Shown: positions 1-6,237 of the stretch, piece after piece | Numbering within the stretch: the first letter of the stretch is position 1 | Layout: every line of letters begins with the position of its first letter | Source: Sinorhizobium sp. | GTDB taxonomy: Bacteria > Pseudomonadota > Alphaproteobacteria > Rhizobiales > Rhizobiaceae | Direction of reading: 5' to 3' | Length of the DNA stretch: 8,311 nt | Assembly: GCA_031178305.1 (NCBI GenBank) | Contig: JAPSJG010000152.1 | Location: forward strand, 1-8,311 | Notes under the pieces: generated by a model | Seen by the model: only the letters and a program-made list of their open reading frames with translations | Databases searched by the model: none | Told to the model about the DNA's origin: nothing | Position numbers and translations under genes: made by a program

Positions 1-613
1 CGATCTTGTCGGCCATGGTCATCGCTTCCACCTGATCGTGGGTCACGTAGATCGTCGTCGTCTTCAACCGCTGGTGAAGCTCTTTGATCTCCTTGCGCAT
101 CTGCACCCGCAGTTTTGCATCAAGATTTGACAATGGCTCGTCGAACAAGAACACCTGAGGCGATCTGACAATTGCCCGCCCCATTGCCACACGCTGGCGC
201 TGACCGCCGGACAACTGCCGCGGATAGCGGTCGAGATAGGGAACGAGATCGAGCGTCTCTGCGGCCACCCGCAGGCGCTGCTTGATGACGTCGGCCGGCT
301 GCTTCTGTAGGCGCAGCGCAAAGACCATGTTTTCCGCTACGGTCTTGTGCGGATAAAGCGCATAGCTCTGGAAGACCATGGCGATGTCGCGGTCCTTCGG
401 CGGCAGATTATTGACTATCTTGCCGCCGATCGAAATCGTCCCGCTCGTGATGCTTTCGAGGCCCGCGATCATGCGCAGCAGGGTTGATTTGCCGCAGCCG
501 GAGGGTCCGACCAGGACGACGAATTCGCCATCCGCAATATCGATATCAATGCCGTGAAGCACATTCAGAGCGCCGTAAGCCTTCAGCGCCTTCGAAATCT
601 TGACACCCGCCAT
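1..613 (-). CDS. CUT1 sugar ABC transporter ATP-binding protein (MalK/UgpC family), 3' end outside window
   Basis: This subunit hydrolyses ATP on the cytoplasmic face to drive sugar import. The first 204 codons are visible and the frame is still open at base 1, so the protein is cut by the window edge. Reading from ATG 613-611, the ABC motifs appear in order: Walker A GPSGCGKST (residues 36-44), Q-loop in VFQSYALYPH (Gln82), signature LSGGQ (134-138), Walker B VFLFDEP (154-160), D-loop NLDA (163-166) and H-loop His192 in YVTHDQVEAM. YALYPH and THDQVEAMTMADKI are typical of the MalK/UgpC/MsmK class. The C-terminal regulatory domain expected in a protein of about 350-370 residues is outside the window. 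GGTGGGAGTG lies just upstream of the start as a ribosome site. The gene is divergent from the binding-protein/permease operon and shares its operator region. No other ATPase is visible, so it is inferred to energise that transporter. Confidence 0.95.
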   Translation of the reverse strand, partial: MAGVKISKALKAYGALNVLHGIDIDIADGEFVVLVGPSGCGKSTLLRMIAGLESITSGTISIGGKIVNNLPPKDRDIAMVFQSYALYPHKTVAENMVFALRLQKQPADVIKQRLRVAAETLDLVPYLDRYPRQLSGGQRQRVAMGRAIVRSPQVFLFDEPLSNLDAKLRVQMRKEIKELHQRLKTTTIYVTHDQVEAMTMADKI

Positions 614-747
614 CTCACTCCCACCGACTCGCGGCCGGGCGTTTCGACCCGCCGATCTCAGACCTTTTCTGCGCAGATTCCAGACACTCGCGCGGGCGAA
701 AAAAGCCCCCTCACCCATGCTGAAAACACTGACGCAGACCTCCTCCG

Positions 748-759
748 TGAAACGTTTCA
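748..759. promoter_or_regulatory. LacI/GalR-type operator O1
   Basis: The sequence is TGAAACGTTTCA, a perfect 12-bp palindrome with a central CG step, the usual form of LacI/GalR-family operators. The same 12 bases recur at 833-846. It ends 7 bases before a TTGACA -35 box, so a bound repressor would sit just upstream of or against the polymerase. The likely binder is the LacI-family regulator encoded at 4708-5772. Confidence 0.85.
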
Positions 760-766
760 TTCCCTG

Positions 767-795
767 TTGACATTTGATCTTTGCCGTTTGATCCT
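767..795 (+). promoter_or_regulatory. Candidate sigma-70 promoter for the operon
   Basis: A perfect -35 hexamer TTGACA (767-772) is followed at 17-bp spacing by GATCCT (790-795), which matches TATAAT at only three of six positions. The weak -10 leaves the call uncertain, although weak -10 boxes are common in alphaproteobacteria. Its position between the two operators (O1 just upstream, O2 about 40 bp downstream of the expected start point) is what repression by two sites or a loop would require. Confidence 0.4.
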
Positions 796-832
796 CAGCG
801 GCGAAGCCGAGAGGAGCGGTTTCAGGCAAGAT

Positions 833-846
833 ATGAAACGTTTCAT
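833..846. promoter_or_regulatory. LacI/GalR-type operator O2
   Basis: ATGAAACGTTTCAT is a perfect 14-bp palindrome containing the same 12-bp core as the site at 748-759. The centres of the two sites are 86 bp apart, about eight helical turns, so both would lie on roughly the same DNA face. It is about 100 bases upstream of the binding-protein start codon, within the presumed leader if the 767-795 promoter is the real one. Confidence 0.85.
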
Positions 847-932
847 TTTCTTGCTTACCAAATAGTTCCGCCAGTGGCTAGCGCTATTATGATGCTGGCA
901 AAATCGCGCCCGGCGGCAATGAAATAATACGT

Positions 933-940
933 GGAGGAGG
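933..940 (+). promoter_or_regulatory. Strong ribosome binding site deciding the binding-protein start
   Basis: GGAGGAGG is a near-perfect Shine-Dalgarno sequence placed 5 bases before ATG 946. It overlaps an in-frame GTG at 931, which therefore cannot be the start: translation from it would encode the ribosome site itself. This fixes the start at 946 and predicts high expression of the binding protein. Confidence 0.9.
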
Positions 941-945
941 CTCTG

Positions 946-2586
946 ATGAAAGTTGAAATATATGATGCATTGATGCGCCGGCAGGCAAGTCGCCGTGAGG
1001 TCTTGCGCGGCACCGCGAGCGCTGCGGCGCTGCTTGGCGTCTCGAGTGTGATGGGCGGTATCCCTGGCATGGCCCTGGCGGCGGATGATCTGCGGGCACA
1101 GATCCTCAAAATCCCTGGTGTCGGCAAGGGTGCGCCGACGGACGCCGACTGGCAGAAGGTGGGCGAGCTCTGCCTCGAGCCTACCAAGGCCAATGTCGCA
1201 GCGGGCGAGTTTGCCGGCGTCGAACTGACCTTCATGGGCCTGAACAACCAAAACCTGCACAACTTCCTGTTCCGCGGCTTCCTCAAGCCTTGGGAAGCCT
1301 ATACCGGCGCCAAGATCAACTGGATCGACCTGGCCCAGGCCGACTATAACGCACGCTTGCAGCAGTCGATCGCGACCGGAACCGTGGACTTCGACGTCAT
1401 TGAAATGGGCGCTCCGTTTGAAGGCGATACCGCCGGGCGTGGGCTCTTGGATGAAATGCCGGACTGGGTTTCCAAGCAGATCGAAGCCGACGACCTCGTG
1501 GATTACTTGAAGGCTCCCGTCGGAACCTGGGAAGGCAAGACCTATCGCGTTACGATCGACGGCGACTGCCACACCTTCGCCTACCGGAAGGACTATTTCG
1601 GGGAAGGTTCGATCAGTGGTCGCGCCGAACCGCCGAAGACCTGGCAGGAAGTCAACGAGGTCTCCAAGGCTCTGATCGGCAAGACGGATCCGCTGACCGG
1701 TTTGCCGGCCTATGGGTATCTCGACCCGCTGAAGGGCTGGGGCGGTTTCGGCTTCTACTTCGTCGAGAACCGCGCGACCGCCTATGTAAAGTATCCGGGC
1801 GATCCCGCCTGGCTGTTCGATCCGGAAAACATGAAGCCGCTCGTCAACAACCCGGCATGGGTTCAAGCCATCCAGGATGTGATGGATCTGATCGCAGCCA
1901 AAGCTTATCCCTCCGACCAAATCAATGCGGACCCGGGTACGACCGCTTTCTCGCAGTTCCTCGCAGGCACCGGCTCTATGCTGATGTGGTGGGGCGATGT
2001 GGGTTCGAGCGCCCGCACTTCCGATACATCGGTCGTCGGCGACGTCGTCGGCTTCGGCATCAACCGCGGCTCCAGCCGCGTTTACAACCGCAAGACCGGT
2101 CAGTGGGAAGAGAAATACAACGAAGCACCGAATATGGCCTATATCGGCTGGGGGATCTACGTCACCAAGCGCGTGTCCGACGACGAGAAGAAGCGCAAGG
2201 CTGCCTGGTCGGCAGCGGCGCATCTTGGTGGCAAGGACATCTCGCTGTGGACGTCTGCCTATCCGTCGGGTTTTCAACCCTATCGCCAGTCCCACTTCAA
2301 CTACGATGAGTGGCAGGCGGCAGGCTACGACCGCGCCTATATCGAGGAGTACCTCGGCTCGAACGCCAACAGCTACAATCACCCCAACGCCGCGATCGAA
2401 CCCCGTATACCCGGTATCTTCCAATACTATTCCGTCGCGGAAGACGAACTGGCGAAAGGCTTTGCCGGACAATACAAGTCGGCCCAGGAAACCGCGGACG
2501 CGATTGCCGCCGCCTGGGAAAAGATCACCGACCAAATCGGCCGCGAAAGCCAACTGAAGCTCTATCGGGCAAGCCTCGGACTTTAA
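946..2586 (+). CDS. Tat-exported sugar ABC transporter substrate-binding protein (family 1 type)
   Basis: This is the periplasmic receptor that captures the sugar and delivers it to the permeases encoded next. The 546-residue protein starts with a twin-arginine signal: SRREVLRG at residues 15-22, a hydrophobic Ala/Leu-rich stretch (23-41), then AxA cleavage at Ala43-Leu44-Ala45 before ADD. Export in folded form by the Tat pathway is inferred. The mature part has the look of an extracellular solute-binding protein family 1: a strand near LTFMGLNN, a helix entering FLKPWEAYTGAKINW, then QADYNARLQQSIATGTVDFDVIEM as first-lobe elements. Many Trp/Tyr residues (for example MLMWWGDVG) could stack on sugar rings. 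About 500 mature residues is long compared with MalE (about 370), so inserted segments or a large ligand are possible. The start is fixed by the strong ribosome site. It is first in the operon, followed by a hairpin and the permeases. The substrate is not recognisable. Confidence 0.93.
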   Translation: MKVEIYDALMRRQASRREVLRGTASAAALLGVSSVMGGIPGMALAADDLRAQILKIPGVGKGAPTDADWQKVGELCLEPTKANVAAGEFAGVELTFMGLNNQNLHNFLFRGFLKPWEAYTGAKINWIDLAQADYNARLQQSIATGTVDFDVIEMGAPFEGDTAGRGLLDEMPDWVSKQIEADDLVDYLKAPVGTWEGKTYRVTIDGDCHTFAYRKDYFGEGSISGRAEPPKTWQEVNEVSKALIGKTDPLTGLPAYGYLDPLKGWGGFGFYFVENRATAYVKYPGDPAWLFDPENMKPLVNNPAWVQAIQDVMDLIAAKAYPSDQINADPGTTAFSQFLAGTGSMLMWWGDVGSSARTSDTSVVGDVVGFGINRGSSRVYNRKTGQWEEKYNEAPNMAYIGWGIYVTKRVSDDEKKRKAAWSAAAHLGGKDISLWTSAYPSGFQPYRQSHFNYDEWQAAGYDRAYIEEYLGSNANSYNHPNAAIEPRIPGIFQYYSVAEDELAKGFAGQYKSAQETADAIAAAWEKITDQIGRESQLKLYRASLGL

Positions 2587-2598
2587 CGCCGAGCGATC

Positions 2599-2633
2599 GC
2601 ACTGGCGGGGGCGGATACCGTTACCGCCAGTGC
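2599..2633 (+). promoter_or_regulatory. Intercistronic hairpin after the binding-protein gene
   Basis: GCACTGGCGG (2599-2608) and CCGCCAGTGC (2624-2633) are exact inverted complements, giving a 10-bp GC-rich stem. The 15-base loop itself contains a small CGG-ATA-CCG hairpin (2612-2620). No T-run follows, so it is not a typical intrinsic terminator. Its position between a binding-protein gene and its permeases resembles stabilising hairpins such as the one after malE in E. coli. By inference it protects the upstream message from 3' decay, or partly attenuates transcription, so that the binding protein is made in excess. Confidence 0.75.
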
Positions 2634-2658
2634 ATATCCTGTCCGTCGGGGGAAGATA

Positions 2659-3777
2659 ATGACGACGATCGAACGTGACTTGCTGCACACGGTTGAGGCG
2701 GCCTCGATCTCTGCTGGCCGCCACTTCTGGGGCCAGGCAGCATTATGGCTGAGCGCCCTTTGGCTTGTCGCCTCCTTTGTTCTGCAGGCGGCCCATGTAT
2801 CGGGGTGGATCGCGTTCGGTTTCGAGAATTGGCGCCCCGTCCTCTATGCCTACGTTCTTTGGGCGGTTGTCCTCTGCGCCACCCGCGTCGTCCTCTACGG
2901 CGAGGCGGGAAAGAAGGCATTGTTCGTCTTGCCCGCCGCACTTTTCGTGGTGGCAATGGTCGTTTTCCCGCTGCTGTTCGCCCTGTGGGTCGGTTTTTCC
3001 GACTGGAACCTCGCGTCCCTCACCGGGCGGAAGTTCAATGGGCTGGACAATCTTCGCCGCATGCTGAGCGACCCCTTCTATGCCAATGCCCTTATCAACA
3101 TGGTGCTATATTCCCTGGCGATCGCGGTTGAATATGCGATCGCATTCGGGCTCGCACTGCTGCTGAGCCAGGACATCGCCGCCCGGAAATTCTGGCGCGT
3201 CACATTCCTCGTGCCTCTGATGCTGTCGCCGGTTGCGGTCAGCTGGATGGTCGGCAAGTCGATGCTGGAGACCCGCTTCGGACCGATCGCAAGGCTTGCC
3301 CGATGGCTCGGCTGGGAGAACCCGTCCTTCTTCGGCGATCCCCTGACCGCCAGGCTTTCCATCATGATCATGGACGCCTGGACGTTCATTCCGTTCATGA
3401 TGATCATGTTGCTCGCCGGGCTGCAGGCCTTGAACAGGGAAGTACTGGAGGCGGCGGAAGTCGACGGTGCAACGAAGTGGCAGCGCTTCTGGCAGGTCAT
3501 TTTCCCGCTCATGCTGCCGGTCTCGGTAACGGCGGTCATGATCCGCATCATCTTCAAGCTCAAGCTCGCGGACATCATTATCACGGTCACCGCTGGCGGT
3601 CCCGGTGGGGCCACGGACTCCGTGACGAGTTTCATCTACCGTGAGTACCGGGACCGCTCGAACGTCGGATACGGCACCCTGCTCGCGATCATATACCTGG
3701 TCATCATAGTGTTCGGCATGACGATGCTTTTGAAGGTTTCGGACCGCATCTTGCGGCGCATGACGGGAAGGCTGTGA
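2659..3777 (+). CDS. CUT1 sugar ABC transporter permease (MalF-like)
   Basis: This is one of the two inner-membrane subunits forming the translocation channel. It has 372 residues. The binding-protein-dependent permease signature (EAA loop) starts at Glu264 with EAAEVDGATKWQRFWQVIFP; this cytoplasmic loop docks on the ATPase. The canonical core begins near residue 86 (ALFVLPAALFVVAMVVFPLL) and includes the FSDWN motif after its first helix. Upstream of it is an unusual N-terminal extension with two extra hydrophobic segments (about 27-47 and 60-79), making the protein longer than the typical 290-310 residues and recalling the extra helices of MalF. ATG 2659 is preceded by GGGGGAAG (2648-2655). 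The stop codon overlaps the next permease start, showing translational coupling. Confidence 0.95.
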   Translation: MTTIERDLLHTVEAASISAGRHFWGQAALWLSALWLVASFVLQAAHVSGWIAFGFENWRPVLYAYVLWAVVLCATRVVLYGEAGKKALFVLPAALFVVAMVVFPLLFALWVGFSDWNLASLTGRKFNGLDNLRRMLSDPFYANALINMVLYSLAIAVEYAIAFGLALLLSQDIAARKFWRVTFLVPLMLSPVAVSWMVGKSMLETRFGPIARLARWLGWENPSFFGDPLTARLSIMIMDAWTFIPFMMIMLLAGLQALNREVLEAAEVDGATKWQRFWQVIFPLMLPVSVTAVMIRIIFKLKLADIIITVTAGGPGGATDSVTSFIYREYRDRSNVGYGTLLAIIYLVIIVFGMTMLLKVSDRILRRMTGRL

Positions 3778-4688
3778 TGGTATCGATCGATTTTGACAGA
3801 TATGGACGCCGCCAACGCCTTCGCTGGTGGGCCATGCGCTTCGTTGTCTACGGGCTTCTCGTCGCCTGGGCCGTCGTTTGCATATTTCCGCTCTTTTGGA
3901 CGGTCTCGACCTCCTTCAAGACGGCTGCGGATGTGATGAAGGGCAATCTGGTGCCATGGCTTGACTTTGCCCCCAACTGGCTGGGCTGGCGCTCGCTCGG
4001 CCTTTCTCCCGATACCGTTTTCAACGTGTCCACCGTGCGAGAGGAGTTCATGCGCAGGCTTTGGAACAGCGTGATCATGTCGGTAGCGGCCTCTGCTCTG
4101 GCAGTCATCCTCGGATCGCTCGCCGCCTATGGTCTCAGCCGCTTCTCCTACAAGTTCGGCTACATGCGCAACTCCGACATTTCGTTCTTCTTCCTTTCGC
4201 AGCTCATCATGCCGCCGGTCGTGCTCGCGCTACCGTTTCTTGTTCTCTATAAGGAGCTTGCGCTCCTGGACACGTATGTTGGCATGATCGCGGTCTATAC
4301 GCTGATGGTGCTGCCGATCGTCATCTGGATTATGCGTGATCAATTCGCCACCGTTCCGGTGGAACTCGAAGAAGCAGCCCTAGTCGATGGATTGTCGATA
4401 TGGGGTGCGTTCATGCGCATCATCCTGCCGCTGGTCCTGCCGGGCATGGTGGCCGCATTCATTCTGGCGATGATCCTGTGCTGGAACGAATACTTCTTCG
4501 CGGCACTGTTGACGTCCACCAACACAAACACTCTACCTGTGATGATTGCCAGCCAGACGGGCAGCCAAGGCATCAACTGGTGGTCCATGGCGGCACTCTC
4601 CACTGCCGGCATTCTTCCCCTGGTCTTCGTGGGCGTTCTGCTTGAAAAGCACATCATCGCCGGCATGACCGCTGGAGCGGTGAAGTAG
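3777..4688 (+). CDS. CUT1 sugar ABC transporter permease (MalG-like)
   Basis: This is the second channel subunit, 303 residues from ATG 3777. The stop TGA of the first permease (3775-3777) shares its last base with this ATG, and GGGAAG at 3765-3770 is the ribosome site. A GTG at 3774 is an alternative start that adds one residue. Six hydrophobic segments lie near residues 21-41, 95-118, 134-158, 165-185, 223-246 and 276-295. A TSFK motif follows the first helix (45-48), as is usual in MalG-type permeases. The EAA loop EEAALVDGLSIWGAF begins at Glu198. The C-terminal ending GMTAGAVK is also characteristic of the family. It pairs with the preceding permease and the divergent ATPase. Confidence 0.95.
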   Translation: MVSIDFDRYGRRQRLRWWAMRFVVYGLLVAWAVVCIFPLFWTVSTSFKTAADVMKGNLVPWLDFAPNWLGWRSLGLSPDTVFNVSTVREEFMRRLWNSVIMSVAASALAVILGSLAAYGLSRFSYKFGYMRNSDISFFFLSQLIMPPVVLALPFLVLYKELALLDTYVGMIAVYTLMVLPIVIWIMRDQFATVPVELEEAALVDGLSIWGAFMRIILPLVLPGMVAAFILAMILCWNEYFFAALLTSTNTNTLPVMIASQTGSQGINWWSMAALSTAGILPLVFVGVLLEKHIIAGMTAGAVK

Positions 4689-4707
4689 GTCCGGGCGGAG
4701 GCTCATC

Positions 4708-5772
4708 ATGCGCAGGATGCCGACGGTCAAGAATGTCGCGGAGCAGGCGGGCGTCTCGGTAGGCACCGTCTCGCGCGTCCTTTCCGGAGAAACGTCGGTA
4801 AAGCCTTCGCTGCGCGAAAAGGTGAACGATGCAATCGCCGTCCTCGGATACCGGCCGAACGTGACAGCGAGAGCGCTACGCACCAGCAAGACCGATGTGA
4901 TCGGGCTGATCGTGCCAGATATCACCAATCCGTTCTTCGCGCAGATGGCCGCGAGCGTCGAAACCGCGGCCATGGAGCGGAGCCACACGGTCATGCTGGC
5001 GAGTTCCCACAACGATCCGGAAGCCGAACGCCACCATGTACTTGCTTTTCTGGATCGCTCCGTCTGCGGCATCATCGTGGCGGCCTGCAGCGGCAGTTCA
5101 GATCTGCCCTTGGATCTGCCCGTTCCTATCATTTCGCTGGACCGCCGTTTCGGTGGTTACGCGTTGGTTTCGACCGATCATGCCCAGGCGGCCTCGCTGA
5201 TGGCGGAACACCTTTATGGGCTAGGACACCGGCGTATTGCCTATATTGCCGGACCGCCGGACACCGAAGCGGCACGTGTCAGGCGCGAAGGTTTCGTCAA
5301 ACGGCTCGCCCAACTCGGCAAGACCGCCGGGCTGGCAGATGTGACGATCCTTGAGGGTAAGTTCGATTACGATTCCGGGGAAAGGATAGCGCGCGAACTC
5401 CTGTCGTTGCTACCCGCCGACCGACCGACGGCGATTGCTGCGGCAAGCGACCAGCAAGCGATCGGCGCCTTGCGCGCAGCGCGCGACCTGAAGATCGATG
5501 TTCCTCGCAAGTTGTCGATTGCGGGCTTCGACGACATTGCGCTTGCCAAGCTCGTTGTTCCTCGACTGACGACGGTGCGTCAGCCGGTGGAGAAGCTGGC
5601 AATGCGCGCCGTGGAGCTTCTTTTCGATCAGCCCTTTGCTGCCAAGGATGAAATGATTGATGGTTCGCTGGTCGCGCGCGGCTCCACTGGACCAGCCATG
5701 TCGATGAAACCGGATGATATCAGCCGACAACACAGGAAGCGGACCGACGATCTGGCCGCCAACAAGGGGTGA
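4708..5772 (+). CDS. LacI/GalR-family transcriptional regulator
   Basis: This is a ligand-responsive DNA-binding protein of 354 residues, probably the local repressor. The N-terminal helix-turn-helix spans about residues 6-25 (TVKNVAEQAGVSVGTVSRVL), followed by the hinge NVTARALRTSKT (51-62). Leu57 in the hinge corresponds to the leucine that LacI-family proteins insert at the central CG of their operators, which fits the palindromes at 748-759 and 833-846. From about residue 64 the periplasmic-binding-protein-like sensor begins (VIGLIVPDITNPFFAQM) and carries family motifs such as LGHRRIAYIAGP and SIAGFDDIALA. GGAGG at 4697-4701 lies 6 bases before ATG 4708, favouring it over an ATG at 4717. 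About 25 residues after the RGSTGP motif form a polar tail, somewhat longer than usual. It is 19 bases downstream of the permease and probably co-transcribed, hence autoregulated. The effector is unknown. Confidence 0.93.
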   Translation: MRRMPTVKNVAEQAGVSVGTVSRVLSGETSVKPSLREKVNDAIAVLGYRPNVTARALRTSKTDVIGLIVPDITNPFFAQMAASVETAAMERSHTVMLASSHNDPEAERHHVLAFLDRSVCGIIVAACSGSSDLPLDLPVPIISLDRRFGGYALVSTDHAQAASLMAEHLYGLGHRRIAYIAGPPDTEAARVRREGFVKRLAQLGKTAGLADVTILEGKFDYDSGERIARELLSLLPADRPTAIAAASDQQAIGALRAARDLKIDVPRKLSIAGFDDIALAKLVVPRLTTVRQPVEKLAMRAVELLFDQPFAAKDEMIDGSLVARGSTGPAMSMKPDDISRQHRKRTDDLAANKG

Positions 5773-5775
5773 ACC

Positions 5776-6237
5776 ATGCTTAAGGGCATCAGGACCGAGC
5801 TCAACGGCGACATTCTTCAAGCACTTTGTTCGATGGGCCATGGAGACGTGCTGGTCGTGGCGGATGCCAATTTCCCGTCCGACGCCATTGCGCGACAGAC
5901 GCGGCTCGGCAACCTTTTGAAGATGGAGAATATTTCCGCGCCGAAAGCCATCGACGCGATCCTTTCGGTGTTCCCGCTCGACACGCCATTGCAGCCGTCG
6001 GTCGGCCGCATGGAAATCATCGGAAAGCCCGATGAAATCCCGCCGATCCAGCACGAAGTCCAGGCGATTATCGATCGTGCCGAGGGCAAGCCGGCGCCGA
6101 TGTACCCGGTGGAGCGGATGGCGTTTTACGAGCTGGCGAAGAAGGCCTATTGCGTCATCGCGACAGGGGAACTGCGCTTCTACGGATGCTTTCTGCTCAC
6201 CAAGGGCGCCATCCCGGCCGATGAGGTGGTGCGATGA
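5776..6237 (+). CDS. fucU: FucU/RbsD-family sugar mutarotase
   Basis: Enzymes of this family interconvert sugar anomers (FucU: alpha/beta L-fucose; RbsD: pyranose/furanose forms of ribose), supplying the form the kinase uses. The product has 153 residues against about 140 for E. coli FucU. It opens MLKGIRTELNGDILQAL and has the family motif MGHGDVLVVADANFP with His22, the position of the catalytic histidine in FucU, and Asp30. The C-terminal block MAFYELAKKAYCVIATGE and the ending LLTKGAI match FucU better than RbsD. AAGGGGTGA precedes the start, only 3 bases after the regulator stop. The gene overlaps the kinase by 4 bases (ATGA), implying coupled synthesis. Family assignment is firm; the sugar (fucose, ribose or another) is not determined, so the symbol is given at subfamily level. 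Confidence 0.9.
   Translation: MLKGIRTELNGDILQALCSMGHGDVLVVADANFPSDAIARQTRLGNLLKMENISAPKAIDAILSVFPLDTPLQPSVGRMEIIGKPDEIPPIQHEVQAIIDRAEGKPAPMYPVERMAFYELAKKAYCVIATGELRFYGCFLLTKGAIPADEVVR

Larger units (their letters stand above)
614..945. promoter_or_regulatory. Divergent control region between ATPase and binding-protein genes
   Basis: This 332-base stretch has no credible gene. It separates the minus-strand ATPase start from the plus-strand binding-protein start and must hold both promoters. Two perfect operator palindromes sit at 748-759 and 833-846. A degenerate operator-like sequence (8 of 12 matches) lies at 813-824, centred 21 bp before the second operator. A good -35 box TTGACA is at 767-772. 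An alternative plus-strand -10-like TATTAT lies at 885-890 but has no convincing -35 at 16-18 bp. No clear minus-strand promoter was found. A short GCCAG/CTGGC inverted repeat (870-874 / 895-899) may form a weak leader hairpin. Activator sites cannot be judged by eye. Confidence 0.8.

Noticed and set aside
694..708. GGGC-GAAAAAA-GCCC as a terminator or leader hairpin for the ATPase gene
   Set aside because: It has only a 4-bp stem with the A/T run inside the loop rather than after it; too weak to call.
554..865. 103-residue plus-strand open frame through the divergent control region
   Set aside because: It begins antisense to the ATPase gene, runs through both operators and the promoter candidate, and has no domain-like features.
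931..945. In-frame GTG at 931 as start of the binding protein
   Set aside because: The codons from 931 contain the GGAGGAGG ribosome site itself; ATG 946 has ideal spacing and gives a normal Tat signal.
757..2724. 655-residue open frame on the minus strand opposite the binding-protein gene
   Set aside because: It is antisense to a clear gene with family features, has no recognisable domain, and overlaps both operators and the leader. Long antisense frames are expected in GC-rich codon-biased DNA.
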